A stretch of DNA of 64,000 nucleotides, taken from positions 108,840 through 172,839 of the forward strand of contig SJBG01000003.1 of the NCBI GenBank assembly GCA_004332195.1, given 5' to 3'. Within the stretch, counting starts at the first letter, position 1, and each line of letters begins with the position of its first letter. The translations under genes were made by a program, and so were the position numbers. The notes beneath the pieces were generated by a model. It made no database searches, was not told where the DNA came from, and worked only from the letters and a program-made list of their open reading frames with translations. This stretch comes from Desulfobulbaceae bacterium (GTDB taxonomy: Bacteria > Desulfobacterota > Desulfobulbia > Desulfobulbales > Desulfurivibrionaceae). Below are positions 15,046-26,000 of the stretch, piece by piece.

Positions 15046-17808
15046 ATGAACGGCAGCGAAATCCGAGAAAAATTTTTAAGTTACTTTGTCGCAAAAGAGC
15101 ACACTCTGGTGCCAAGCGCGGCCCTGGTCCCCCATGATGATCCCACCCTTCTTTTCACCAACGCCGGGATGGTGCAGTTTAAGAAGGTTTTCACCGGTGA
15201 GGAGCGGCGTGATTACCCTAGAGCGGTAAGCTGTCAGCGCTGCGTTCGGGCTGGAGGTAAGCATAACGATCTGGATAACGTTGGTTATACCGCCCGGCAT
15301 CACACCTTTTTTGAAATGCTCGGCAACTTTTCTTTCGGCGATTATTCCAAGGATGAGGCGATTAGACTGGCCTGGGACTTTTTGACCAGGGAAATCGGCC
15401 TGTCTCCGACCAATCTCTGGGTGTCGGTTTTTGAAGACGATGACGAGGCCTACCAGATCTGGGAAAAAATCGCAGATCTGCCGCCAGGGCACATTGTGCG
15501 ACGGGGAGAGCAAGACAACTTTTGGGCCATGGGAGATACCGGCCCTTGTGGGCCTTGTTCGGAAATTCATGTCGATCAAGGGAGGCAAGGGAGGCAAGGG
15601 AGGCAAGGGGGACAGGGGGCAGGGGACAGGGGGCAGGAGGGGCAAGGTGGACAGAGTAGACAGGGTGGCCGGCTGAGTGAATCGAGGGGGTTGAATGAGC
15701 AGGGGGCGGTTATTGCCTGCGATAATCCAAGTTGCGGGGTGGGTTGTGACTGCGACCGTTTTCTTGAAATCTGGAACCTGGTTTTTATGCAGTACGATCG
15801 GGATGCCTCCGGCCGTCTCACCCCGCTGCCCAGGCCCAGCATTGACACCGGGATGGGTCTGGAGCGGATTGCCGCAGTAGCCCAGGGTAAGCATAACAAT
15901 TACCACTCCGACCTTTTTCAGCCGATTATCAGCCGTATCTGTGAACTGGCAGGGGTTAGTTACGGAGAAAACTCCCGCAATGGCACGGCCCTGCGAGTGA
16001 TCGCCGATCATGCCCGGGCCACCACTTTTCTGGTGGCTGACGGGGTTTTGCCGACCAACGAAGGGCGGGGCTATGTGCTGCGTCGGATCATGCGCCGAGC
16101 CGTGCGCTTTGGTCGATCGCTGGGCTTAAAAGACCCTTTCTTGGGGGCGGTTTGCGCGACCGTGGTTGCGACCATGGAGGAAGCCTGGCCGCACTTAACG
16201 GCAAATCGAGAGCTGTTGGCCAAAGTGGTGTGCCACGAGGAAGAACGTTTCCTCGCGACTCTGGATAAGGGCCTGAATATGTTGGCCGAGGAAATAGCCC
16301 GGCTTCGGCAGACTGGAGAAAAAACCATTGCCGGCTCCTTTATTTTTAAGCTCTACGACACTTATGGCTTTCCGGTGGACATTGCCAAGGACGTGGCTCA
16401 GGAAGAGGGTTTACGCGCCGATGAGCAAGGTTTTGTTGTCGCCATGGCTCGGCAGCGCGAGCAGTCGCGCAAATCCTGGAAGGGCGGGGGATCGAGCGAA
16501 CTCGGCCCCGGTTTGCGATCTTTGCAAAGTGAGGGGGTGCAAACGGAATTTGTCGGCTACGCTACCCGGCGCCACCATGCCACCCTGTTGGCCTTGCTTG
16601 GTGCGACAGGTAACCAACTGGCAGTGGCCGAAGCCGGAGCCCTGGTTAGCCTGATTTGCGATCAAACCCCATTTTACGCCGAATCCGGTGGTCAGGTGGG
16701 CGACGAAGGTGAAATCCTGGGACCCCAGGGCCGGGCCCGAGTATTCAATACCGTCAAGATCGGGGATAGCTTGATTCTCCACCAGGCTGAGATCAGCCGG
16801 GGGACGCTGCGGCCCGGCGAGGAGGTGCGGTTGGCGGTGGCCGATAATCGGCGCCGCCATATTGCCATTCATCACACCGCTACCCATCTGTTGCACGGTG
16901 CCCTGCGCCGGGTGCTGGGTGAACATGTCAAACAGGCGGGCTCTTTAGTCGAAGCGCGGCGACTGCGTTTCGATTTTACTCATTTTTCCCCCCTAACCCG
17001 TGAGGAAATTCGAACGGTGGAAGATTTGGTCAACGAAGAAATTCGGGCCAACACCCGACTTGAGGTGGCCACGCTTCAACGCGAAGAAGCCCTGCAAAGC
17101 GGAGCCGCCGCCCTTTTTGGGGAAAAATATGGGGAGATGGTGCGGGTGGTGACGGTTGGAGTTTTCAGCAAGGAACTCTGCGGCGGCACGCACGTGGGGG
17201 CCACCGGCGAGATTGGTTTGTGCAAAATAATTGCCGAAAGCGGGATTGCCGCCGCCACCCGCCGCATCGAGGCTTGCTGTGGGGGCGTTGCTCTGGTCCG
17301 AACTCAGGCCCTGGAAGATGAGCTGTATGACCTGGCCGTAAAGCTAAAAACTTCGCCGACGGAACTGGCCGGCCGGATTGACAAGCTGCTGATGCGGCAA
17401 AAGGAGCTGGAGCGCCGGACCGCAGGATTGATGGCCGAGGCGGCCCGTTTCGATCCTAAAGAGGTGCTTAAGAGCGCGACCGAGGTCGATGGCGTTAAAG
17501 TGGTGGCCCGTTGTCTCCCGGTCGATTCCGTTAAAACCCTGCGCGTGGCCGGTGATCGTCTACGGGATCAAATGGGTAGCGGCATTGTGGTCCTGATTGC
17601 CGAATTGGATGGCAAGGTCAGCTTGTTGGCTATGGTCAGCAAGGACCTCACCGGCCGTTACCGAGCCGGGGAGATCGTTAAGCGGGTGGCCGAACTGGTG
17701 GGCGGCCATGGTGGGGGGCGTCCAGATATGGCCCAGGCTGGTGGCAATCAACCGGCAAAAATCCCGGCAGCCCTGACGGCAGTGCCTGGCATTGTGGCCA
17801 CGATGTAG
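15046..17808 (+). CDS. alaS: Alanyl-tRNA synthetase with a glycine/glutamine tripeptide insertion
   Basis: Charges tRNA-Ala. Class II catalytic core (residues 1 to ~400) with FTNAGMVQFKKVF and RHHTFFEMLGNFSFGDY; editing domain with HHTATHLLH and CGGTHV zinc/editing motifs; C-terminal DHHA1-like domain to VGGHGGGRPDMAQAGG. Start at 15046 gives MNGSEIREKFLSYF, the family's normal N-terminus; the frame extends upstream to 14950 but without homology. Residues ~178-208, in the loop just after CGPCSEIHVD, are replaced by repeated Gly-Arg-Gln / Gly-Gly-Gln triplets from a 9-bp array. This loop is variable in length in the family, so activity is probably retained. Confidence 0.95.
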   Translation: MNGSEIREKFLSYFVAKEHTLVPSAALVPHDDPTLLFTNAGMVQFKKVFTGEERRDYPRAVSCQRCVRAGGKHNDLDNVGYTARHHTFFEMLGNFSFGDYSKDEAIRLAWDFLTREIGLSPTNLWVSVFEDDDEAYQIWEKIADLPPGHIVRRGEQDNFWAMGDTGPCGPCSEIHVDQGRQGRQGRQGGQGAGDRGQEGQGGQSRQGGRLSESRGLNEQGAVIACDNPSCGVGCDCDRFLEIWNLVFMQYDRDASGRLTPLPRPSIDTGMGLERIAAVAQGKHNNYHSDLFQPIISRICELAGVSYGENSRNGTALRVIADHARATTFLVADGVLPTNEGRGYVLRRIMRRAVRFGRSLGLKDPFLGAVCATVVATMEEAWPHLTANRELLAKVVCHEEERFLATLDKGLNMLAEEIARLRQTGEKTIAGSFIFKLYDTYGFPVDIAKDVAQEEGLRADEQGFVVAMARQREQSRKSWKGGGSSELGPGLRSLQSEGVQTEFVGYATRRHHATLLALLGATGNQLAVAEAGALVSLICDQTPFYAESGGQVGDEGEILGPQGRARVFNTVKIGDSLILHQAEISRGTLRPGEEVRLAVADNRRRHIAIHHTATHLLHGALRRVLGEHVKQAGSLVEARRLRFDFTHFSPLTREEIRTVEDLVNEEIRANTRLEVATLQREEALQSGAAALFGEKYGEMVRVVTVGVFSKELCGGTHVGATGEIGLCKIIAESGIAAATRRIEACCGGVALVRTQALEDELYDLAVKLKTSPTELAGRIDKLLMRQKELERRTAGLMAEAARFDPKEVLKSATEVDGVKVVARCLPVDSVKTLRVAGDRLRDQMGSGIVVLIAELDGKVSLLAMVSKDLTGRYRAGEIVKRVAELVGGHGGGRPDMAQAGGNQPAKIPAALTAVPGIVATM
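15577..15670 (+). repeat. In-frame 9-bp-period array inside alaS
   Basis: Three exact GGAGGCAAG units followed by drifting units (GGGGACAGG, GGGCAGGGG, ACAGGGGGC, and so on), still keeping a nine-base rhythm and purine-rich strand. The array encodes GRQ GRQ GRQ GGQ and similar triplets in the open frame. Confidence 0.8.
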
Positions 17809-17870
17809 GGTCATAAGGCTTGTCTCAGCTTGTTAGGCGTAGCGCTTTTCGCTTAATCACAAATAAATAA

Positions 17871-17899
17871 TTGACATGGGTTTTTGAATAGATTAAAAC
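17871..17899 (+). promoter_or_regulatory. Candidate sigma-70 promoter of the atp operon
   Basis: TTGACA at 17871-17876, a 17-base spacer, and TAAAAC at 17894-17899. The -35 is a perfect consensus match and the -10 matches at four of six positions. It lies 133 bases upstream of the first atp start and in the right direction. A small TGCCC-TTC-GGGCA hairpin follows at 17947-17959 in the presumed leader. Confidence 0.5.
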
Positions 17900-18031
17900 A
17901 CCAGATTTATAAGTGAATGACTATTCATTTTTAAAATCGGACCTGTTGCCCTTCGGGCAAAGGGGTTAGGTGTTGCTCACAATTTTAAAAAGCAAAACTT
18001 TATTTTTCCGAACTAGAGAGGAGCCAGCCAG

Positions 18032-18457
18032 ATGATCACCATCGACATGACCATGCTGCTGCACATTATTAACATCTTGTTGTTAGCCGTTATCCTCAAT
18101 ATTGTCCTTTATCGCCCCATTCTCAACATTCTTGACCAACGCCGGGAAAAGATTTCCACTCTTAACCGTGATATTGAGAGTTTTGAAAAAAACCGCCAGG
18201 CCCGCCTGGATGAATTTGAACACAAGCTTCAGGCGGCTCGTAATCAGGCCAAGAACGAGTTTGAGGCCCTGCGTAGCGCGACCCAGACCGCAAGCAATAA
18301 AAGACTGGCCGCGCAGCGTAGTGAGGTGGAGGCGGCCAAAGAGGCCCAGTTCAAGGAAATCGAAAGTCAGCTCACCGTTGCCCGCGGGGAGCTGCGTGGG
18401 CAGACAAGCGCCTTTGCGGCGGCGATGGCGGGTAAAGTTTTGGGGAGGGCCCTTTAA
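18032..18457 (+). CDS. atpF': F1Fo ATP synthase subunit b'
   Basis: Peripheral-stalk subunit that tethers F1 to Fo. 141 residues: an N-terminal membrane helix (MLLHIINILLLAVILNIVLYRPI) followed by a long charged helix suited to a dimeric coiled coil. Heterodimeric b/b' stalks are standard in Desulfobacterota. ATG 18032 is preceded by GAGAGGAG. First gene of the operon; atpF follows with one base between stop and GTG. Confidence 0.9.
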   Translation: MITIDMTMLLHIINILLLAVILNIVLYRPILNILDQRREKISTLNRDIESFEKNRQARLDEFEHKLQAARNQAKNEFEALRSATQTASNKRLAAQRSEVEAAKEAQFKEIESQLTVARGELRGQTSAFAAAMAGKVLGRAL

Positions 18458-18458
18458 A

Positions 18459-19034
18459 GTGCGATACCTTAAAGCTAAGCACGGCGTTGGCCTTTTGGTC
18501 GCGCTGCTGATTTTGACTACTGCTGTCGGGGCCCAGGCGGGGGAAATAACATCCGCAAAACTGTGGAATCTTTTCTATCGGGCGTTAAATTTCGCCGCCT
18601 TGATGTTTATCTTGATTTATTTTCTCAAGAAGCCGGTGGGTAATTTTTTCGGCAATCGTCGGGCCACGATCCGGGCTGAACTGGAGGATTTAGAGGGTAA
18701 ACGGGTGGAAGTTGAGCAGTCCTACAAGGAAAACGAGCGCAAAATGGTCTCACTTGAGATCTCGGTCCAGGAAATTGTCGCCGAGGCGGTCCGCCAGGGC
18801 GAGATCGAGCGTGAACGGATACTGGCTGAGGCCGAGCAGTCGGTGGCCAACATGAAACGTCAAGCTCAGTTGGCGATCCAGCATGAGCTGGCCACCGTCA
18901 GGGCTGAACTCAAAGCGGAAATCGCCGAACAATCCGCTCGGCAGGCCGAGGAATTGGTGCGAAAAAATCTGCGGCCGGCCGATGAAGCTCGAATGATTGC
19001 CGCCGCTCTGGCGCGGGTAGGAGGGATCCAGTGA
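18459..19034 (+). CDS. atpF: F1Fo ATP synthase subunit b
   Basis: Second stalk subunit, 191 residues. The start is GTG 18459 (VRYLKAKHGVG...), one base after the atpF' stop and with GGGAGGG ten bases upstream; a longer open frame upstream is only the shadow of atpF'. The N-terminus has a cleavable-signal-like hydrophobic stretch ending AVGAQAGE before the true membrane helix (LNFAALMFILIYFLKKPVG), a layout seen in other deltaproteobacterial b subunits. The rest is a long charged helix. Its stop overlaps the atpH GTG start. Confidence 0.9.
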   Translation: MRYLKAKHGVGLLVALLILTTAVGAQAGEITSAKLWNLFYRALNFAALMFILIYFLKKPVGNFFGNRRATIRAELEDLEGKRVEVEQSYKENERKMVSLEISVQEIVAEAVRQGEIERERILAEAEQSVANMKRQAQLAIQHELATVRAELKAEIAEQSARQAEELVRKNLRPADEARMIAAALARVGGIQ

Positions 19035-19576
19035 AAAATACGGTACTGGCCAAACGCTACGCCAAGGCCCTTTTTGCCGTAGGTCAGGAAGATGGCGCTT
19101 TTGTTGCTTACGCCGAAGTGTTAAATCAGATGGCCGGGCTCTTTACCGATCTGCCCGAGGTTAAAGACGCTCTGATCAGCCCGCTCTATCCCGAGGATGT
19201 TCGCCTTAAGGTTATGGAGAGCTTGGTCAGGGCCCTGGGTGCTCCCCAGGTGATGGTTAATTTTGGCAAGTTGTTGATGGAAAAAAAACGGGCGATAATT
19301 CTACCCGAAATTGCCGGGGCTTATCAGGCCATGGTAGATCAGGAGCACAATCTGGTTCGGGGAACAGTGGTTTCAGTCACCGAGTTGGCGCCGGAGTTGA
19401 ACGAAAAAGTTAAAGCCGCATTGGAAAAGGTAACCGGCAAAAGGGTCGAGTTGACCAACCGAATCGACCCCGCAATTATCGGCGGGATGGTGGTACGGGT
19501 GGGTGATCTGGTGCTCGACGGCAGCATTCGGTCGCAACTTGTGGAGCTAAAGGAATCGATCAAGGGGAGAGAGTAA
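19031..19576 (+). CDS. atpH: F1Fo ATP synthase subunit delta
   Basis: Links the peripheral stalk to the top of the alpha/beta hexamer. 181 residues, starting NTVLAKRYAKALFAVGQEDG, a typical OSCP/delta N-terminus, and ending with the conserved RIDPAIIGGMVVRVGDLVLDGSIRS region (positions ~140-165). Start is GTG at 19031, overlapping the atpF stop by four bases, so translation is coupled. Confidence 0.93.
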   Translation: MKNTVLAKRYAKALFAVGQEDGAFVAYAEVLNQMAGLFTDLPEVKDALISPLYPEDVRLKVMESLVRALGAPQVMVNFGKLLMEKKRAIILPEIAGAYQAMVDQEHNLVRGTVVSVTELAPELNEKVKAALEKVTGKRVELTNRIDPAIIGGMVVRVGDLVLDGSIRSQLVELKESIKGRE

Positions 19577-19579
19577 ACG

Positions 19580-21103
19580 ATGCAGATCAAAGTCGAAGAA
19601 ATCAGCCAAATTATCAAGAGCCAGATTCAGGAATACGAAGCCAAGGTTGACCTTAGCGAGACCGGGACCGTGCTTTCAGTGGGCGATGGCATTGCCCGGG
19701 TTTACGGGGTGGAAAACTGTATGGCCATGGAGTTGCTGGAGTTTCCCGGCGGCATTATGGGAGTGGCCCTAAACCTGGAACAGGACAACGTCGGTTGCGC
19801 GATCTTTGGTGATGTTCGGCAGATCAGGGAAGGGGATATTGTTAAACGTACCGGTCGCATCGCTGAGGTTCCCGTCGGGCCGGAGATGCTGGGTCGGGTG
19901 GTTGACGGGGTTGGCAATCCCATCGACGGTCAGGGGCCGATCACTGCCAAGGAAACCCGTAAGATCGAGGTTATTGCCCCTGGCGTTATTGCTCGAAAAT
20001 CGGTGCATGAACCTTGCTACACCGGCGCCAAGGCGGTGGATGCCATGACCCCGGTGGGACGCGGTCAGCGCGAGCTGATCATCGGTGATCGTCAGGTCGG
20101 CAAAACCGCCCTCTGTATTGATGCTATCATTGCCCAAAAGGATACCGATGTTTATTGCATTTATGTGGCCATCGGTCAGAAAAAATCTTCCGTTGCTTTG
20201 GCGGTCGAGACCTTGCGTAAGCATGGCGCTATGGAATATACTACTGTGGTTGCCGCCTGTGCCTCCGACCCGGCCCCGATGCAGTACATTTCCGCTTTTG
20301 CCGGAACCTCCATGGGTGAATATTTTCGGGACAGCGGCAAGCACGCCCTGATTATTTACGATGACCTTTCCAAACAAGCCACCGCTTATCGCGAACTTTC
20401 CCTGCTGTTGCGGCGGCCGCCGGGGCGTGAAGCCTTCCCGGGCGACATTTTTTTTAACCACGCTCGCCTGTTGGAACGCTCCGCCAAACTCTCCGATGAG
20501 CTGGGGGGTGGTTCGCTCACGGCTTTGCCGATTATCGAAACTCAGGCCGGCGACGTTTCCGCCTATATTCCCACCAATGTCATCTCGATTACCGATGGTC
20601 AGGTGTACCTTGTACCCAGCCTGTTTTTCGCCGGGGTGCGACCGGCCATCAACGTTGGCCTTTCGGTATCCCGGGTTGGGGGGGCGGCTCAGGTTAAGGC
20701 GATGAAGCAGGTTGCCGGCACCTTGCGTCTCGATTTGGCCCAGTATCGTGAATTGGCGGCTTTTGTCGGATTTGGTTCCGATCTTGATGCTGCCACTCAA
20801 GCGCAACTTACCCGGGGGGCCCGCCTGGTGGAAATCCTCAAGCAGCCTCAGTATCAACCGCTGCCCATGGAGAAGCAGGTTTGCATTATCTTCGCCGGCA
20901 CCAAGGGTTATCTTGATACGTTGCCCCTTGAAATGGTGGCTGAGTATGAAACGCAGCTTTACGAATATATCGAAAAGAACGCCCCCGACGTTTTTGATGA
21001 CCTCAGGAGCAAACAGGCCATTGATGACGATCTTGAGACCAAACTGGGCAGAGTCTTGGACACCTTTGGGAAATCCTTCAAGGCCGCCAGAGGCCTGAAA
21101 TAA
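19580..21103 (+). CDS. atpA: F1Fo ATP synthase subunit alpha
   Basis: Non-catalytic nucleotide-binding subunit of F1. 507 residues with the P-loop [15 protein letters not shown], the [10 protein letters not shown] lead-in, and the alpha-subunit [15 protein letters not shown] signature. Follows atpH by three bases and has GGGGAGAG as ribosome site within the end of atpH. No unusual features beyond Val for Thr in the P-loop (GDRQTGKT is commoner). Confidence 0.97.
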   Translation: MQIKVEEISQIIKSQIQEYEAKVDLSETGTVLSVGDGIARVYGVENCMAMELLEFPGGIMGVALNLEQDNVGCAIFGDVRQIREGDIVKRTGRIAEVPVGPEMLGRVVDGVGNPIDGQGPITAKETRKIEVIAPGVIARKSVHEPCYTGAKAVDAMTPVGRGQRELIIGDRQVGKTALCIDAIIAQKDTDVYCIYVAIGQKKSSVALAVETLRKHGAMEYTTVVAACASDPAPMQYISAFAGTSMGEYFRDSGKHALIIYDDLSKQATAYRELSLLLRRPPGREAFPGDIFFNHARLLERSAKLSDELGGGSLTALPIIETQAGDVSAYIPTNVISITDGQVYLVPSLFFAGVRPAINVGLSVSRVGGAAQVKAMKQVAGTLRLDLAQYRELAAFVGFGSDLDAATQAQLTRGARLVEILKQPQYQPLPMEKQVCIIFAGTKGYLDTLPLEMVAEYETQLYEYIEKNAPDVFDDLRSKQAIDDDLETKLGRVLDTFGKSFKAARGLK

Positions 21104-21121
21104 AAGCTGGGAGGGGCTTTT

Positions 21122-21982
21122 ATGCCTAGCCTGAAAGATATAAAAAACAAAATCGGCGGAGTTACCAAGACCGCCCAGATCACCAGGGCCATGAATATGG
21201 TGGCGGCCGCCAAGTTACGCGGGGCGCAGAGCAAGATGGAAGCCTTCAGACCTTATGCCGAGCAGTTCCATGCCGCCATGGCCAAGCTTTCCACCGGCAC
21301 CGACGATAATCTCTTTCCTTTGATGGAAGTACGCGAAGTCGCAACGGTGGAGTTGGTGGTGGTCACCTCCGATCGCGGACTTTGTGGCAGCTTTAATGCC
21401 AATATTCTGAAAATGGCCCAAAAGACCAAGGTCGAACTGGAAAGCGTCGGCAAAAAGGTCAGCGTGGTTTGCGTAGGCAGGAAGGCCTGTAATTATTTTC
21501 GCAAAACTGGTTTGATGCGCAAGGGCTACGTTGACATCATGGGCACTTTTCAGATGTTCAATGCCCGGAGCATTGCCCAGGACTGCGCCGCCAACTTTCT
21601 GATTGGCGAGGCTGATGAAGTTAAGATCATCTACGGTCGTTTCCACAGTCTGGGTGTTCAGCGTCCTGAAGTCATCACCCTGCTGCCGATCAAGCCGGGG
21701 GCAAGCGATGAAACTGTTCAGGGCGCTTATATTTACGAACCCTCGCAGGAAGAGATTATGGGGGTGTTGTTGCCCATGTTCGTCAACGTCATGGTTTATC
21801 GTGCCATGCTTGAGGTCAGCGCCAGCGAGCACGCGGCTCGGATGACCGCTATGGATAACGCCACCAAGGCCTGTAAAGATATTGTCAACAACCTGACCCT
21901 GATTTACAACAAAACCCGTCAGGCCGGAATCACCGCTGATCTTATGGACATTGTCGGTGGGGCCGAGGCCTTGAAAGGGTGA
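21122..21982 (+). CDS. atpG: F1Fo ATP synthase subunit gamma
   Basis: Central rotor shaft. 286 residues with the typical N-terminal coil MPSLKDIKNKIGGVTKTAQI TRAMNMVAAAKLRGAQ and the C-terminal coil ending in ARMTAMDNATKACKDIVNNL TLIYNKTRQA, both of which pack inside the alpha/beta hexamer. Preceded by GGGAGGGG. Lies 18 bases after atpA in the same operon. Confidence 0.96.
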   Translation: MPSLKDIKNKIGGVTKTAQITRAMNMVAAAKLRGAQSKMEAFRPYAEQFHAAMAKLSTGTDDNLFPLMEVREVATVELVVVTSDRGLCGSFNANILKMAQKTKVELESVGKKVSVVCVGRKACNYFRKTGLMRKGYVDIMGTFQMFNARSIAQDCAANFLIGEADEVKIIYGRFHSLGVQRPEVITLLPIKPGASDETVQGAYIYEPSQEEIMGVLLPMFVNVMVYRAMLEVSASEHAARMTAMDNATKACKDIVNNLTLIYNKTRQAGITADLMDIVGGAEALKG

Positions 21983-22032
21983 CCGGGGAAATCTTTGGTT
22001 CCACTTGAAATTATTGAACTCTTACGTTTTAG

Positions 22033-23460
<1,428 letters not shown>

Positions 23461-23530
23461 GCTTATCTGGCTCCTGACCCCCTTTGTCCGTGGGACAATT
23501 ATGTTATAAATTGACACGAGGCTAGCGACA

Positions 23531-23953
23531 ATGGCAGCACTAATCCAGCTTGATGTGGTTACTCCCAAAGGGGCCATAGTCAGCGAACAGGTTGAGATGG
23601 TCACCGCGCCGGGCTATACCGGGGTTTTCGGAGTGCTGGCCAACCATGCCCCGCTTTTAGGGACGATCAAGGTTGGCACCTTGGTTTATAAAAAAGACGG
23701 CCAAGATGAGATGATGATGATCAGCGGCGGGTTCTGCGAGGTCTCCAACAATAAAATAACCTTTTTGGTGGAAAGTGCCGAACGGGGGGCCAAGATTGAT
23801 GCCGATCGCGCTCTACGGGCCAAAGAGCGAGCTGAAAAGAGGTTGGCTAAGGTTGTGGTCCAAAAGGAGAAAGTCGATCGAGCCAGGGCGGATGCGGCTC
23901 TTCAACGGGCTTTGGCCCGGTTGAAGGCCGCCGGTCAGCGTCAGGCCTCCTAG
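23531..23953 (+). CDS. atpC: F1Fo ATP synthase subunit epsilon
   Basis: Rotor-foot subunit that also inhibits ATP hydrolysis. 140 residues: beta-sandwich domain with ALIQLDVVTPKGAIVSEQVE and PGYTGVFGVLANHAPLLGTI, then the two-helix C-terminal arm rich in Ala/Arg/Lys. Last gene of the operon; subunits a and c (atpB, atpE) are not in this window, as is usual when they form a separate operon. Confidence 0.95.
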   Translation: MAALIQLDVVTPKGAIVSEQVEMVTAPGYTGVFGVLANHAPLLGTIKVGTLVYKKDGQDEMMMISGGFCEVSNNKITFLVESAERGAKIDADRALRAKERAEKRLAKVVVQKEKVDRARADAALQRALARLKAAGQRQAS

Positions 23954-24122
23954 GTCAGGCCAGACCCGAGCATATCTTTAGAACTGCTCGCCTTTAGCGG
24001 ATACGGGGTTCCACCATCAACGGGATTTCAGGAATAGCGAAGGTGATCCTGCTGAAAATTTAATGGCCGTTTGGTCCTAAGCGTGGGTCGCAGAGTCTTT
24101 GTCGTGGGGAAATATTTTGGTG

Positions 24123-24160
24123 GCCGCCTTTCGAGGTTTTCCCTCGGGCGGCTTCTTTTA
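24123..24160 (+). terminator. Intrinsic terminator after the atp operon
   Basis: GCCGCC (24123-24128), a TTT bulge and CGAGG pair with CCTCG and GGCGGC (24147-24152) across a short T-rich loop, and the stem is followed by TTCTTTTA. It lies 170 bases beyond atpC and just before repeat A copy 3. Confidence 0.75.
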
Positions 24161-24162
24161 TG

Positions 24163-24335
24163 GCTATCTTGAAAAATTAGCTATTTTGTTCGAGTTTACG
24201 GCACGTAAAAAAAATGGTTGACCGATGCCGGTCAACAATGGAACTTATTACCGCAGGCATATGGTTGATATTCCGAGGATAATTTTTTGAGCATAACGCA
24301 GAAATCGGGCGAAAGAGCAATTTTTCAAGGTGGCC
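24163..24335 (+). repeat. Repeat family A, copy 3 (complete, with internal insertion)
   Basis: Starts TATCTTGAAAAATTAGC and ends CAATTTTTCAAGGTGGCC. It is the longest copy (173 bp) because ~34 extra bases sit between GGCACGTAAAAAAA and TTACCGCAGGCATATGG; the extra piece contains a small hairpin, GTTGACCG-ATGC-CGGTCAAC. The rest is almost identical to copies 2 and 5. Confidence 0.9.
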
Positions 24336-24450
24336 TTATGATTTAGTCCATGACCAGGACTGTTGCGGGGTAAACCGGTTCAGTCCGGGAGGTTGCATCG
24401 CTGGTAGTGGATCAGGCTAAAAGCAGCGCAGCATTAGCAAGGGAAAACAG

Positions 24451-25848
24451 ATGAGGGCAAAGGAGCGGATGACGATCATGCGGCAGCAGCCGCGGGAATT
24501 ATCGGTGTCTGAGCGAATCAACAATTTTGATGAAGTGGTCTTTGGTTACGACGATAAAACTGCCCGGCTTGAGGCCGAGCGCTGTCTGCAGTGCAAAAAG
24601 CCCAAATGCCGAGATGCTTGCCCCATTCACAACGACATCCCCGGTTTTATCCGCCTGCTGCGCGAAGGCAAGATTGAGGAGGCTTACTGGCTGGATCGCC
24701 AAACCAATACCCTGCCTGCCGTCTGCTCCCGGGTTTGTCCTCATGAATTTCAGTGCGAGGGTAGTTGTCTGGTGGGCCAGGCGAGCCAATCGGGTCAGCC
24801 AGTGGCCATCGGGATGTTGGAGCGTTACCTGGTTGACTGGATGGTGGCCAACGGTAAAAATCTCCTGCAATCCTGCGCTTTACCCAACGGGCGGAAGGTG
24901 GCCATTGTCGGCTCCGGTCCCGCCGGGATGTCGGTAGCCTACTACCTGGTCAAGCAAGGCTACGACTGTACCATCTTTGAAAGCCTGTCTATCAGCGGCG
25001 GGATGCTCGCGGTGGGGATTCCCGCCTATCGCTTGCCCCGGGCGGTTATCGCCGCCGAGTTTACGGCTTTGAGCAACTGCGGGGTTCAGGTGTTATCCGG
25101 GGTGACCATCGGCCGGGATAAGTCTTTGCGTGAGCTTAAAGACCAAGGTTTTGAGGCGGTTTTTCTGGGCCCCGGGGCTCATGTCAGCCGTAGACTCGGG
25201 GTAGAAGGCGAGGAATTGGCCGGGATTATTCACGGGGTCGATTACCTGCGGCGGGTCAACCTTGGTGAGCCGGTCAACTTAGGCCCTAACGTGGTGGTGG
25301 TGGGCGGTGGCAATGTCGCCATCGACTGTGCCCGTACGGCCCTGCGCACCGGCTCCGATCAGGTCTTTATTCTTTACCGGCGGGGCCGAGCGGAGATGCC
25401 GGCCCCTAAGGCCGAGATTCATCATCTGGAAGAGGAAGGGGTGCGGATTGAAACCCTGGCCGCGCCGGTTAGGGTGCATGGCGCAAATGGCCGATTGAGT
25501 CAAATCGAGTGCATTCGCATGAAGCTTGGCGCTTGCGACGACTCTGGTCGTTGTCGGCCGGAGCCTATTGAGGGCAGCAATTTCATGATCAAAGTCGATG
25601 CCGTGATTCCGGCCATCAGTCAGGACGTAGATGTCACCGCAGGCTGCGGCTTGGACCTGGCCTTGAGCCGCTTCCGAACCTTCGAGGTTGATGAAATCAC
25701 GATGCAAACTTCGGTTCCTTGGGTTTTCGCCGCCGGAGACGCGGTGCTTGGCCCCCAGACCGTGGCCAAGGCGATCTTTCAGGCCAAGGAGGCCGCCGAA
25801 TCAATTCACCGCTTGCTTCAGGGTCTTGATCTTAAGGAAGGACGCTAA
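24451..25848 (+). CDS. GltA/SudA/NfnB-type NAD(P)H-dependent oxidoreductase
   Basis: Flavoprotein of the glutamate-synthase small-subunit family. In anaerobes such proteins serve as homomeric glutamate synthase, sulfide dehydrogenase/ferredoxin:NADP reductase alpha subunit, or NfnB; sequence alone does not decide. N-terminal region has two iron-sulfur cysteine sets (ERCLQCKKPKCRDACPIH; CSRVCPHEFQCEGSCLVG), then FAD-binding VAIVGSGPAGMSVAYYL (~149-165) and NADPH-binding VVVVGGGNVAIDCARTAL (~280-297), and C-terminal FAAGDAVLGPQTVAKAI. No NfnA-like partner is next to it. Start 24451 has AAGGG seven bases upstream and gives an N-terminus of normal length; ATG 24469 and 24478 are alternatives. Confidence 0.85.
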   Translation: MRAKERMTIMRQQPRELSVSERINNFDEVVFGYDDKTARLEAERCLQCKKPKCRDACPIHNDIPGFIRLLREGKIEEAYWLDRQTNTLPAVCSRVCPHEFQCEGSCLVGQASQSGQPVAIGMLERYLVDWMVANGKNLLQSCALPNGRKVAIVGSGPAGMSVAYYLVKQGYDCTIFESLSISGGMLAVGIPAYRLPRAVIAAEFTALSNCGVQVLSGVTIGRDKSLRELKDQGFEAVFLGPGAHVSRRLGVEGEELAGIIHGVDYLRRVNLGEPVNLGPNVVVVGGGNVAIDCARTALRTGSDQVFILYRRGRAEMPAPKAEIHHLEEEGVRIETLAAPVRVHGANGRLSQIECIRMKLGACDDSGRCRPEPIEGSNFMIKVDAVIPAISQDVDVTAGCGLDLALSRFRTFEVDEITMQTSVPWVFAAGDAVLGPQTVAKAIFQAKEAAESIHRLLQGLDLKEGR

Positions 25849-25889
25849 AGGCGCACTCAAAGTAAAAGACAGTATGGTTGCCGGTTAAG

Positions 25890-26000
25890 GCAAAAAGTTC
25901 ACCGGCGCCTCAACCTCGTTCACTTGGGCCATCGAAGCATAGTTTGCTATTCGAGACGGTCAAAATGAACGAGGCTGAGTGAGGTGCTGGTGAACTTTTA
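25890..26000. repeat. Repeat family B hairpin, copy 3 (divergent arms)
   Basis: A long imperfect hairpin: AAAAGTTCACCGGCGCCTCA near 25892-25911 and CCTCGTTCAC beside it pair with GAACGAGG and GAGGTGCTGGTGAACTTTTA ending at 26000. The loop-proximal part (GTTCACTTGGG..ATCGAAGCAT...GCTATTCGAGA.GGTCAAAATGA) matches copies 1 and 2 near cheW/cheR, while the outer arms do not. It lies at the convergent junction of the GltA-type gene and mutS; it may act as a two-way transcription stop. Confidence 0.7.
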
